A DNA stretch of 64,000 bases from Azadirachta indica. Taxonomy: Eukaryota > Streptophyta > Magnoliopsida > Sapindales > Meliaceae. The stretch is from positions 9,718,890 through 9,782,889 of the forward strand of contig CM040441.1 of NCBI GenBank assembly GCA_022749755.1, written 5' to 3'. Positions 24,900 through 37,300 of this stretch are shown here, in pieces. The notes under the pieces were generated by a model. It saw nothing but the letters and a program-made list of their open reading frames with translations. It had not been told where the DNA came from and did not search any database. The stretch's first letter is position 1. Each line of letters begins with the position of its first letter. The position numbers and the translations under genes were made by a program.

Positions 24900-25594
24900 C
24901 CATATATTAGCATAAGCTTAAAAATTAATTAATTGTGTTGTTTCTTCTTCTTCTTTGTTTGTTGCTCAACGTAATATATTTATAGCATATCTTGAAACAA
25001 GCTGTGTACCCATCCCTCTCTTTTTATAGCTAGCTGGATAAAAAAGAGCAATGCTAGCTATGTATGCAAATAAAGGAATAAGATACCATCACATAAATGT
25101 GAAATGTAACATAAATAATTTTATTCAGTGTATGGAATATCACGTCATCTATGATCGTATATAACTGTATTCAATTTTAGTTGTACAGTAAAGAATAACC
25201 GCCGACATAATCCGGAATATTCTGGAGTCATCAACTTTGATCAGCCTTCTACTTTCTTCTTCTTCTTCTTCTTCTTCGTTCCTTTGTTCAAAGATGAATC
25301 TAGAAGCTTCTTCAACATGAGCCAGCAGCAAATTGAAGAGCATGTTGCAGAAAATTCTAGAAAACAAGAAGCTAGCTTCACCGACTTCTTCACCGACTTA
25401 ACCACCCACAACAGGCTAGTATAAATAGAAATCGTGTTAGGATGAAAGCCATGCATTTGTACCATTGTTCTTATATACAAGTAAGTTTACTTTAAAGGTG
25501 TCCAACACGTTTTCTTTTCTCTAAACACAGTGTTAACTGAATTATAGAAAAGGAATTGTTTGGTTGATCTTCCAAGTTCTTTTGGTAACTTCGT

Positions 25595-25935
25595 TTACTT
25601 TGTGGAATCCACATCACATGGTTTAACGTGAAGAGCAAAGCAAAGCTTCATTGACTTCAACTTTTCCATTTTCAGGATTCATTAATCAAATTTCATTGCT
25701 TGCTCTCAACAACCTTATCGTCTTTTTGAATTGATGATCTCCGTATTCTTTCTTTCTCGAAAACAAAGGAAACCATGGTTGTGGGGGAGATCTTACTCTC
25801 TGCTTTCTTTCAAGTGGCATCCTGAGAGTTGCTCAGCTTTATTCGTAACCTTGCAGGCGGCATTGATTCGCAGTTCAAAAAGTGGGAAACAAAGTTGAAG
25901 GTCTCTCGCGATTTGCTGATTGATTTACAGTAATC
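25595..25935 (+). pseudogene. NLR 5' relic after P450 D (longest of the three)
   Basis: The leader starts at about 25600 ('tttgtggaatccacatcaca'), the ATG is at 25775, and codons for MVVGEILLSAFFQ follow. Then comes a deletion at the same place as in the other relics but slightly larger. Downstream it keeps codons matching GGxDSQFKKWETKLK of the Rx/CC domain before ending at the common tail 'gatttgctgattgatttaca' (about 25912). No NB-ARC or LRR follows. Confidence 0.7.
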
Positions 25936-28900
25936 AAGACTTCCATCCAAACAATAGTCTACCATAATCAGTCAAATGATGCATAATAATGAATCCCTCA
26001 TTTACATAATTTTGAATCATTATTAATTGTAGTCTTTGATTATGCTTTATGTAGAGAGGAATCATAATATATTTTCAAATGAGTGAAAATAATATCATTT
26101 CCTCTATTTTAAAATTTCTTCGTTTATGAAATATAATAATTGCGAAATTTCAAATAATAGCAGTAAAAAATATTCAGAAATACAAAATTAAGAACACTGG
26201 AATTAACCGAGGTTATATAAAATTTATTACCTACATCTTCTGGCACTTGTATCACTTCACTAATATCAAAATGAGAAAACTTATAGAATTTGGGTATAAT
26301 ATACAAATATTCACAAACCTAATAGGACTACATGAAAATATTTACATAAATAATGGATAAAAATGTAAAATAATATATATAGGGGACCAGAGTAACATTT
26401 GCCATGAAGCTGCGAACGAAGGACTCTCTGTTTCTTGCTCTGTTTTGCTCAGTTTTTCTGGTCTCCTGAGAATGAATAAAACCAACGAGTTAAGCTCCGT
26501 ATTTATGATGATCAAAAGCTGGATTAGTCCCCAAGCTTCTCGTCCCTTCATGCCACCTAAGGCTAAGAGACATCTGTTGGATCCTCAGAAGTTGGAGCAG
26601 GAGGTGTATATTACTCTTCATCAAAGCAGCACATCTCTCCCTAATAGCCAGCAGCATCAAGCCTTCATGTTGCAGCTGGTCTCGTAGGCTCTTGAAAATG
26701 AGCCATCTGGTTAACATTCTTCTTCTTCATCACGGTTAGTACTGTACATTCAATTCGTATCATAAATAGGATGACAGATCCCATTTGTTTTTGGAATTCA
26801 TGTAGCATCCATGAAGCCTGCAGGGTAAGTCTTAATAACTTCTAATTATAATAAATTGATAAATTTTTGTTAATAACTTCTAATTATAATAACTCTATTG
26901 GTAAAAACTCTACTTAAAAAGTTTTATAGAACGTACATTAATATGTTTTAAACTCTTGTTTTATATTTATTCTAAGGGGTAAGATATACTGTTTTTCTTA
27001 CTTTTTATTTAATAAATTTGGCTTCTTTGAGGTAGTGCCAAAATAAAAATAAAGGAATAGTTAAAGAAGAGTACAAATATGCAAACTTTTATACAAATTC
27101 AATCATAAAATCTGTAAGAAGAAAATAGTCGTTATGATAAATATATTATTTTTCATTATTAACGATTACAATGACAGAAGGTCATCTGTGATGGGGGAAT
27201 ATAAGTTATATATTTTTGGAAATGAAAAATAAAATTGGATTAATTATGTAAAACAATTTTTTTTTGAGAGGTTTTATATATATATATATATATAATTATA
27301 GATATTCTTTATTGATTTAAAAATTAATTTAAACAAATTACAACGAAACATCAAATATTATGAAGAATTCATAATGAGTTTAAGAAAAAGAAATCAATTT
27401 TCATCTTTGTTTAGAATTTTTAATACCAATATTCGTCTAATTTATTGTTTATTGTGTTTGTTGATCATCTCTCTCTCTCTCTTTTTTCTATATATTTCTT
27501 GCGTTTCCACGCCTTTTTTTTTTTAAACCAACTGTAGATAAAGAGATACAATCCAAGCCTATATCAAATTTGTTAAACAATGACCATTGGAGAATGATTC
27601 GACAATATAATAAAGAAGACCCAAAGTGGAATGCATGGTTGATGATTCAATCTAATATTTAGAGGATATTCTAATTTAATTCAATTTAATTTTAAATATA
27701 TATAATAATTAAAGGTATTTACTATATACTAATTTTATTTAAATTTTGTGTGAATGGTCGACAAGTATATTATGTATATTATGCAGTCAGAAATAATTTG
27801 GTACCATGAGTTTAGAGCTATTAAATAAAAGTATGTAATTTTTTCTAGATATTTTAGATAAGAGTGAAAAATTTTACTTATGAAATATTAAATCTTTGTT
27901 CCCAACTCTTTTTGCTTGAATTTGAAATAGGCTGAGAGCATTAAGCATATGTTCGAAAACCATATAAAGTACAATATAGGAGATAATAAAAGTATGTCAT
28001 ATCTTCTAATTTTTTCAATCATAAATATTATCATGGTTAAACTAGATTTTAATGTATAATTAAAATAATTATTTAAATTTATGTAATAAAACTTGTTTAA
28101 CGGATTCAAATTTACACATGAAAGAAATGATAAAAATAAGGACAAAAATAATGAATTAATTCAAGATTTATTGGTTGAACTAATAGATAAAAATGTGATA
28201 AAATTCAAGTAGATATGTCGTAATCAACTCTAATAAGTCAGATTTTTGTATAAACTAAGGGATTGAGATTTTTTTGATCATTTTCATAATTAGCAAGACT
28301 ATCAAATCATTAGGCAAAACTTTAAGGACTAAAATATCTTTTACAAGAAAATATATCCTAAATTATGATAAAATTACTTTCTTTTTTAGTGCTGTATTTT
28401 ATTCTATAAATAACATCACATAACGTATTTTAAGTAATCCATGAAAATTATTTCTCTATTTTTAAAAGTTCTTCACATATAAAATTGCTAGTTGCACATG
28501 CCAGCCATATTCAACCATATAGCCATTCAACAATGCTGACCCAAAGATTTAATTAAGGTAATCTTTAAAATATTATGTAATTGAGCTGATTTAGGCTTAT
28601 TTATACATTTCGTATTGCAATTTGCAATTTGAATTTAAAGAACGATTTTAGTCAACCACTCGGGCTTAACTCAAGTGGCTAGAAGCTGGAGACACATATT
28701 TCCCACCTTAATGATAAATAAGCCTAAATCAACTCAATTACGTAATATTTCCTACCTTAGTGAGAACGATTTTAAGGACTCAAATGAGAAGGAAATTTTC
28801 CCACCTTATGGGGGACTTCATTATATTTGAATGTAGGTAGATTTTCCTCTTTATGAGACACATATTCTCACTTTATGTGAGACTCTCGTCACCTTTCTAA

Positions 28901-31900
28901 TAGTTAAAAGTTAAAGTGGGACTCTCATCACCTATCTCATCACCTCTCTAACAGTTGAAAGTTGACAGAAGTTTGGTCAAAAGATCAATGATTAATAAAG
29001 AGATATTATCAAAGTCTACATCCAATTTATTAAGCAATAACTTTTTTATTCTTTAAAGGTTTTGGATGGAGTGAATATATCTTCAAGTCAACAAATCTTC
29101 ATTACTATATTGTTGAATCATCCACGCTGGACTTATTGGCTAATTTCAGTTTAATAATAAAATTATGAATTGACTCAAGATTTATTGGCTGAACTAATAT
29201 ATAAAAATGTTGTAAAATTTGAAATATAGGTCTGTCACAATCAATCCTAATTAGTCAAATTTTTGTATAAACTAATACATTGAGACTTTTTTGAATATTT
29301 TTATAATTAACAGTACATGTCAAATTATTAGGCTAAGTTTAAAGACTGCAATATTCTTTACAAGAAATATATCTTAAATTATGATAAAATTCCTCTCTCT
29401 TTTAATGCTTTATTTTATTCTATAAATAACATCATGTGACGTATTTTAAGTAACGTCCGAAAATTATTTCTTTATTTTTAAAATTTCTTCACATATAAAA
29501 TTGCTAGTTGCATATGCCACCATTTGCCCCCTCATAGCACAAATTTGAGCTAGTCTTTAAAGTGTGTTAAAAAATAACATCTTCTGAATTAATACCCTAA
29601 TTAAAAAACGTATAAAATACTTTCAACAGAATATTTTCTACAAAAATATTTCAAAAATACTTACAATTTATAACATCAAAATATTCTTACTTCCGTTTTA
29701 ATGACAAAATGCAAACCTTGTCCATTATCTCTTTTTTTTTTTTTTTTGTTTTTGAATTAATAGGAGTTTTCGGTGTCAGTTTATATGGTTCTAATGAACT
29801 AACATTAAATTTAATTAAACTAATCTTTGAAATATTTATGCTTTTCATATTGCAACTCTGTGATTTGAATTTAAATAATGACTTGAGTCACTTTATACCT
29901 TTTTAAATACCTTATCAGAAATCTATATTAAAAATAACTTCTTTATAACTAATACTCGCTAAGTAAAAAACGTATGAAGTGTAACAGCAAAATATTTCTA
30001 CGTGCATTTTTAATGACAGCTTGTCCATTGCCTCTTCTTTTTTCTTTTTCTTTCTTTTGAATTAAATAAAATGCATGGGATTGAATGCTTTGTTTTGTTA
30101 TTATTCTTTGTTTTCTAAAAACAATTTCTTTGATTATTTTTAAAGATTTCACCGAAGTTCATTTTTCCTTTTTATTTTTATTTTTTATTGTGAACATTCT
30201 TTTAAAAAAAATTAAAGAGAACATAAATTAGAACTGATTAATGTTTGATTGGATTTACTTCCAATCAAACCGCATTAAACGTGTCATCAATAATGTCTAA
30301 CACCTAGCCATTTGGTATAATAATAATATTTGTGTACACATAGTGCATAAGAATGCACCGTATGGAATATGTTTTTTTGATTAAGAAAAGGTACAAACTG
30401 AACTAAGTCATTCCTTACATTCAAATCGCGAGTTGTAGTGTGAAAAGTATAAATAGTTCTAAGTCAACCTAATTATATAATACTTTAAAGACTAGCTTAA
30501 TTAAACATTTACGTCATCGTTGTTGAATGGTCATGCGGGTGATATGGCTAGCTTGTGCGGCCAGCAATTGAATATGTGAATAACTTTTAAAATAGAGAGG
30601 TAATTTTCACGTGTCACTTAAAATATAGAAATATTAAGACATTCCTACGATGAGATTTGAGTTTATATGACTTAGAGAGAAAAAATGGTGTTAGTCTTTT
30701 CTTAGTCCACCGTTGCATTTAAGGATAAAAATATTAAAGTAACAAGATTGCGATATTTCATGAGTTTAGCTGTCTCATTCTGAATAAAGCTTATTTACAG
30801 CACTTGTTCATAGGTAGCTTGTATATAGGGATGTTGGCAAAAGAAATGTAATTGCTTAAGACAAACGGTTAGGTTATTTATTTTTGCTTTTCAAATACGA
30901 ATGCATCAAAGTATCTTTTTCTTGTATTTTTTTGGAAAACACAGAAGGTATACCAGTCATTCTATTTGTAAATTTGAATAAGTTAAATAATACATCAAAA
31001 CAAACATTAGTTGGTTACATCATCACCATATGTGCTCAAAAATGTTTGTCTCGTAATCATTTTATAATTAAAAGTATGTAATTGGGGGCCTTCTAGTACA
31101 TGCACCATTTTGGAATAGTTGACTAAACACTTTAGGGAAGGTATTGCTACATTCTCAATTCTTTCTCTCCTAGTGATATAAGCACAAATCTTAGGGGAGA
31201 AATGTGATAATATCCCTTCAAATGTATTATATGATGTTTTTTGGAGAATAAAATAAAGCACTTAAAGACAAAGTAAGCTTATCATAATTTTAGCATATAT
31301 TTTGTGATAAAGGATATTTTAGGCAGGCCCTAAGATTTGGCCTAATACCCTAATAAGTCCTACTAATTATAAAAATACTTAAAAAAGTTTCAAGTCAAGT
31401 CATTCTGTTTGGATGTAAAACTTATTAAATTACTCATTGTGATAAGGTTTGGATGTAAAATGAACAAAATTTAGCTTTGTACATTACATAATATTTAGTG
31501 ATAAGGATTGATTAATATATTATTCGCTTTGTTTTCAGGCTTTTCAACCTAAAACGCGTCTACCAAGGGTTGGAGCTTTCTATCTTATATACTCAGCATC
31601 TCTCTCGTGTTTTGCCGATGTGGGATTCGCGTAAGGTGTTACACAAACCTTAAAGACCAAAATGTCCTTTACTCTTTTTTTAATGTCACTGATCAAATAC
31701 ACTCGATTGCAAGATGTAACCAATTCCCTAAATATTAGTCTATTTGGTATTGAGAGATGCCTCCGAAGTTTAATGCTCCAGGCGTTTCAAGAACAAACAT
31801 ATAGTCCAGCTCCTTTAATTTCTAATAGCATGCAATTATGATTAGGAACTGTTGGGCTACTTTATAATTTTCTCAAACTTCAGGACATCAGTCATTGCAA

Positions 31901-31907
31901 CTTCATC
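25936..31907. other. Spacer D-E: longest spacer, with internal duplication
   Basis: No gene is seen. About 26826-31100 matches the spacers after A and B. A segment around 28140-28560 recurs in diverged form at about 29160-29560, so part of the block was duplicated again. Between the two lies a small insertion with an inverted copy (28568-28774). Short repeats: CT run at about 27470-27483, TA run at about 27278-27294. At about 31550-31655 a stretch ending 'gatgtgggattcgcgtaaggtgttacac' looks like a fragment of an LTR-retrotransposon terminus. About 31670-31907 carries the promoter block shared with B and D. Confidence 0.5.
28568..28774. repeat. SINE-like insert with 12-bp TSD and 37-bp inverted repeat
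   Basis: AGAACGATTTTA occurs at 28639-28650 and again at 28763-28774, bracketing a 112-bp insert. The insert begins with a tRNA-like A-box stretch (GGGCTTAACTCAAGTGGCTAGA, about 28663). Its right part (28714-28750) is the reverse complement of 28568-28604, matching at 35 of 37 positions. The left arm is also present in the spacers of other units, so it is ancestral and the right arm is an inverted copy carried in the insert. Confidence 0.65.
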
Positions 31908-31915
31908 TATAAATA
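31908..31915 (+). promoter_or_regulatory. TATA box of P450 copy E
   Basis: TATAAATA lies 67 bp upstream of the ATG at 31975, in a promoter block closely similar to those of B and D. Confidence 0.6.
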
Positions 31916-31974
31916 TCACTAAGAGGCACTGGCCTGCTGCATAACTCTCTGAAAACGCAGCAAATTAATAAGCC

Positions 31975-33625
31975 ATGGAAGTAGTTATCAACTTCTTACT
32001 TCTCCTGGTTATACTTTTCACATCTCTCACCCTCTATTATTTCTCTTTTCTGTCCAAACCCAAACCCAAACCCACCTTTCAAAATATTAATGCTGCTGAA
32101 AGTCTCAAAGTTCCACCAGGGAGCACAGGTTGGCCCTTTGTTGGTGAAACTCTTGAAATTGTTTCATTGGGGAAAAAGGGTTCTCTGGAAAAATTTATGT
32201 CAGACAGAATAAACAAATACTCTTCCAAGCTTTTCAAGTCGTCATATCTTGGTGAAACTATGGTGTTCATATGCAGTGCAGAGGGAAACAAATTCTTGTT
32301 CTCCAACGAGAACAAACTTGTACAATCTTGGTTACCAGGTAACTTCCACAAAATCTTTCCGAATTCTGATAAAACGACCATGGTGGATGAAACTATGAGA
32401 ATGCGAAAAATCATTACAGCTTTTACTCAGCCTGCCGCACTCCAGGACTACGTTGGATTTTTTGATGCAGTGGCGAAAGAGCATTTACTCAAGTACTGGG
32501 ACTGCGAACAACAGCTTAAGGTGCAACCCCTTGCAGAAAAATTCACATTCACATTGGCCTGTCGATTGATTTTAAACATTCATGATTCGGAAATTGTGGA
32601 GGAACTTGAGAAATTATTTAACAGCTTGGTTTCTGGTTTGATTTCATTGCCTATAAATCTCCCTGGAACAAGATACAACCGAGACTTAAAGCATCAAAGG
32701 AACTGCGCAAGAAGTTTGAGGCGATGATTAGGCAGAGAAGAATTGATGTTCTGGAAAAGAAGAAATCAGAGTCAAAACAAGACATATTTTCACTGCTAAT
32801 ACAAGAGAAATACAAGGATGGCGAAAATGTTTCTGAATCTGATCTTGCCAACAAGATAACAGGGTTAATACTGGCTGCACACATCTCTACAAGTCCTACC
32901 ATCGTTTCCATTATTAAGTTTCTTGCTGAGCTACCACATGTATATGAGGGAGTCCTTCAAGGTATATGTCTATAGCATCTCATTATTTTTTTGTGATGTT
33001 TATATAATAAGTTATGGGCAACTAATTAACTTTCTATTTAACTTCTTTTTGTCTAAAAGAGCATACGGAGATAGCAAAATTGAAAGGACCAGAAGAGTTG
33101 TTGAATTTTGAGGACATAAGAAAGATGAAGTATTCGTGGAATGTTGCAAGTGAAGTGTTAAGGTTGCAGCCACCAAATTTCGGAACCTTCAGGGAGGCTC
33201 TCACTGACTTCGAATACAATGGATTTATAATTCCAAAGGGGTGGAAGGTAATATACTGTGTGCGTTATATTGTTTATATGTGTGTATTGAAGATAAAGAT
33301 TGTTTGATGCTCTGTGTGCATGCAGTTGCACTGGGGTCCGCTTGCTACACAAAAAAATCCTGAATACTTTCCGGATCCTGAAAAGTTTGATCCATCGAGA
33401 TTTGAAGCAAATCAACAGAGGGTTCCATTCTCGTATGTCCCATTTGGAGCAGGTCCTCACATATGTCCTGGAAAGCAGTATGCAAATTTACAAATCCTTG
33501 TATTCATGCATAATGTGATCACTAAATTCCGGTGGGAGAAGGTATTCCAGGATGAGCAAATGATATGGGATCCACTTTTACTGGCGGCCAAAGGACTTCC
33601 AATTCATCTTTATCCCCATAATTAA
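31975..33625 (+). pseudogene. CYP716-like P450 copy E, single-base deletion
   Basis: Exons 31975-32961, 33060-33247 and 33326-33625. The start, anchor and hinge are intact and the frame is open for about 235 codons. One C is missing at about 32683 (CGAGACTT where copy A has CGAGCACTT), shifting the frame near the end of exon 1 to a stop at 32725-32727. The remainder is clean: I-helix AAHISTS followed by P in place of A, ExxR (E-V-L-R), FDPSRF, and a heme loop FGAGPHICPG in which the third Gly of the paralogues' motif is Ala. As with copy C, a single base separates it from an intact reading frame. Confidence 0.75.
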
Positions 33626-33969
33626 CCGTATATTAGCATAAGCTTAAATTATTAATTGTGTTGTTTCTTCTTCTTCTTTCTTTGTTGGTTCAACATCACA
33701 TATTTACAAATTACAACACATCTTGAAACAAGCTGTATATCCATCCCCGTCTATTTATAGCTAGCTGGATAAAAAAAAGCAATGCTAGCTATGTATGCAA
33801 ATAAAGGAATAAAATACCATCACATAAATGTGAAATGCAACATAAAATAATTTTATTTCTTGTATGGAATATTACGTCATCTATGATGGTATGTAACTGT
33901 GTTAAACTTTAGTTGTACAGTTGTTAGTCGCATGAGAAAAAAGAAATAATTTGGTTGATCTTCAACCTC

Positions 33970-34312
33970 TTTTGGTAACTTCGTTTACTTTGTGGCATCC
34001 ACATCACATGGTTTAACGTGGACAGCAAAGCAAAGCTTCATTGACTTCTATTTTCCCATTTTCAGGATTCATTCATCAAATATCATTGCTTGCTCTCAAC
34101 AACCTTCTCTTCTTTTTCAATTGACGATCTCTGTAGAATTCTTTCTCTACGGAACCAAACGAAACCATGGTTGTGGGAGAGATCTTACTCTCTGCTTTCT
34201 TTCAAGATTGGCATCCCGAGAGTTGCTCAACTTTGTTTGTCCCAGTTCAAAAAGTGGGAAACAAATTAAGTTGAATCTCTCTCAAGATTTGCTGATTGAT
34301 TTACAATAATCA
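33970..34312 (+). pseudogene. NLR 5' relic after P450 E
   Basis: The leader starts at about 33983, the ATG is at 34167, and codons for MVVGEILLSAFFQ follow. The same 13-bp deletion as in the relic at 12052 comes next (TTTCAAG joined to ATTGGCATCCCGAGAG). After TTGCTCAACTTTGT a second deletion leads to CAGTTCAAAAAGTGGGAAAC and the common tail 'caagatttgctgattgattt'. Only about 120 bases of coding origin remain. Confidence 0.7.
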
Positions 34313-37300
34313 AGACATCAATCAAAATAATAGTATGCCATAATCAGCCAAATGATTCGTTAAAGTGAATCCCTCATTTATATAATTTTGAATCCTTATT
34401 ATTTTCAGTCTTTGCGTATCGTCTATAAAGATTGGATTTGTAATAAATTTTCAATTGACTGAAAATAATTTGATTTCCTCGTTTCATAAAATTCTTCATC
34501 AGTTTCTTCTTCTTCTTCATCACTGTTAGTACTGTACATTCAATTAGTTTTTTCCATTCTTGTGAGCCTGTTGTGTGTTTTGAGCTTTGCCTTTCTGAGT
34601 TTGACCTAGTCGTTTCATTGTTTATGCCAGTGCCTTTCTGAGGTTGGATGTGTATATCAAGAGAGGTGCAGCAATTTTTTCCGTGTCATGCATGCTAAAA
34701 TCAAAGCTACGATGGAGTCAAGTTCATGACAGGAGTCAAATTCTTTTTCTGGGTTACCTTTCTTTTCTGGATTAATGTCAAGTAACCGATTTCATGTTCA
34801 GCATTTAGTGAATACATGTGCTGCCTTTGAATCTTCATTCCCAGCAATAGCATGCAGGATAAGTTTTCTCAGAGAATCCTCAAGAAAATTGAAAGTCTAG
34901 AAAACTTGTGCTAGTCAGCTTATATAATTCATATATAGCTGATATACCTCGTTCATTGCAATTCAAGAATTTTATTTAATGACATTATTTGATTGTGATT
35001 TGATAATGAAAATAAACTCATTGGAGTTGGCATAATAAACGTACAATATATATCTTAATATTTCCCTCTGTATAATAAATCAATATCAGAGAATGAAATC
35101 TTTTGTAAGATTAATCATGGGCTGAGTTGACAGAAAGTATTGTGGCACATCCTCTGCTTCTCTCTGTTCTTGATTTCCGAACATTAGACGTTGATGAAGT
35201 TGACAAAGATCCCAATTCAGGCTTAATGGGGATCTTGGTATCATAAAGGAAGTGATGGTTCTCATTTTTTTATGGAATTGATGTTGCCTCCATGAAGCCT
35301 GCAGGGTAATTCTTAACGGTTTCAAAATTTTCATCGATATAAATATTTTGCCATATCAATGTCGCAGCAATATTGACTTGACGTTATTTGCGGGCTTAAC
35401 AAAAGCATTTCAAATACTGCAACTAACAACAAATTTATGATAAACTGCTTCAAAGGGCTTTTGAAGTAAGCTAGGAGTACTAGAATTAGCTGGTGAAATA
35501 TCATGGACTTTTTACCTAAACAAGTTCTGTGCATTAATTGTCTGCATTTCTTCTGGTGATGCCTTTGCTCTTCATCGATTTCTCTATTTATTTGAAAGAA
35601 GTGAGATTGTCCGGTTTGTTAGTTGAGCACCAAAGGAATAGTGAAGCAAACGTAAAGAAATAATACAATGATTTTACGTGATTCACCTTTGGAGATAACC
35701 AACTAAAAGTCCTTCAAAGTGTTTGTGGTCTCATTTCAGAGAGCTTTCTTTTCCTGGATTAGGTAACCAATTTCATTTTCAGCATTTTATAGTTTGATAC
35801 ATGTAATGCTGTTGAATATTAATTCCAAGTTATAGGAGGCATGATAAATTTTCTCATAGAATCCTGAAAAATTTACAAGTCTCTATAAATTAATAAACTC
35901 TCAAGTTAGCAAAATTTAGTACAACGAAAGTGCAATTCAGTTTATGTATTTCATTTATTACAATTCAATGAACAACTTTATTGTTAGTAACTGAAACAAG
36001 AGAAGTTATTTATACATACATACATACATACATACATACATACATACATACATGCATATATATATATATATATATATATCAAAAGATCTCAATTTCTTTG
36101 GTAGATCAATCTCAAAGAATGAAACTTTTTTGAGTTAAAAAATGGATTGTTGCATAACACTGCAACTTCTCTGCTTCTCATGCTTCATTCTGTTCTTAAC
36201 GATTGTGGCAAATCCTTTGTTCCTTCATCAAGCAATCGTTGTAACATTTCTAACATTCCAAATGTTGGTTGAACGTATCCTTTCCTGTTTATTTCTAATT
36301 AAATGGTATGAAAAACGGGGATATTCATGTCATAGAGAGAGTGGCAATTCTCGTTTGTTTTTAGAATTAATGCAGCATCTCCAAAGCCTGCAGTATTTAT
36401 GGCAAAAACTCCCGTAAAATACTTTGGAGCAAGCTTCCTGTGCCTCCATGTGCGCAAAGCGTCTAGTTCTCCAGGGCATTAAGCTTCTTCAGGAGTTTCT
36501 TTGCATCAACAAACACATTTTGCTGCAGCAGAATCGCAAAGACTTCATGGTATCTAAAGGAAAACTTCAGTCTGCAGATTCATACGATAAGGATCATTGG
36601 CAAGCTGTCCCGGGAATGAGAGGCTTGTGAACAAATGCTAAGCCAATTTTGTTAAGGATCCAGTACTCCAGGCATCAAGCCTCTTCAGATGTTGGTATGT
36701 ACAAATTCTGAAAATAAAAAAGTATATCAAATACTGCAAGTAACTACAAATGATGAATTTCTTAAATGCGCTTTTGCAGAAAGCTGGGACAAGTACATGT
36801 TTAAAGATCATGGAATAAAATTATAAGCGTTCTTGCAATACTGATTATGCCATCTTTGTGTACAAGTTTTGGTTCCAAATTTCTTAATAGTATGCTTTGG
36901 ATCACAGAAGTTCAGCAAGTGATTTTATTCCACAGCAGTTTTGGTACAAATTCCAGCATGAATGATAATCTAAATGGAGAATGGTATCATCAAAGTTTTA
37001 TACTTTCAGATTGTCTAAAATAGGCCTCTCTAAGATGTTAGAATAGCCGGAATTTATTTTCTTACAAAAAAAAAAGAAAGAATTAATGTATACTGAAAAC
37101 ATAACCAGCGGTTAGGATACTCTGTTCATAATGATTCCAACATGTCCTCTTGGAGTCTTTTTCGTCTTGATATTTCCAATATGCGTCTTCAGAACTTTCT
37201 TCAAATTTCTAGCAATCTCGGTATTCCGGAGCTTTAATTGATTCACCAATGGCGTTAATAAGTCACCCGAAAAAAAAGGGAAAAAAGAAAAAATCAGTGC

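Noticed and set aside
26445..26717. Possible small protein with segment MPPKAKRHLLDPQKLEQEV, also at 12914
   Set aside because: The segment is repeated in two spacers as part of a duplicated block and is open on both strands; no known family and no splice or promoter context.
3271..33625. A complete triterpenoid biosynthetic gene cluster
   Set aside because: Only P450s of one subfamily are present; no oxidosqualene cyclase, acyltransferase or glycosyltransferase is in the window.
36142..36630. Adjacent open frames near 36.1-36.6 kb, the first with a hydrophobic N terminus
   Set aside because: They overlap NLR-flank repeat motifs found elsewhere without an open frame, and show no recognisable domain.
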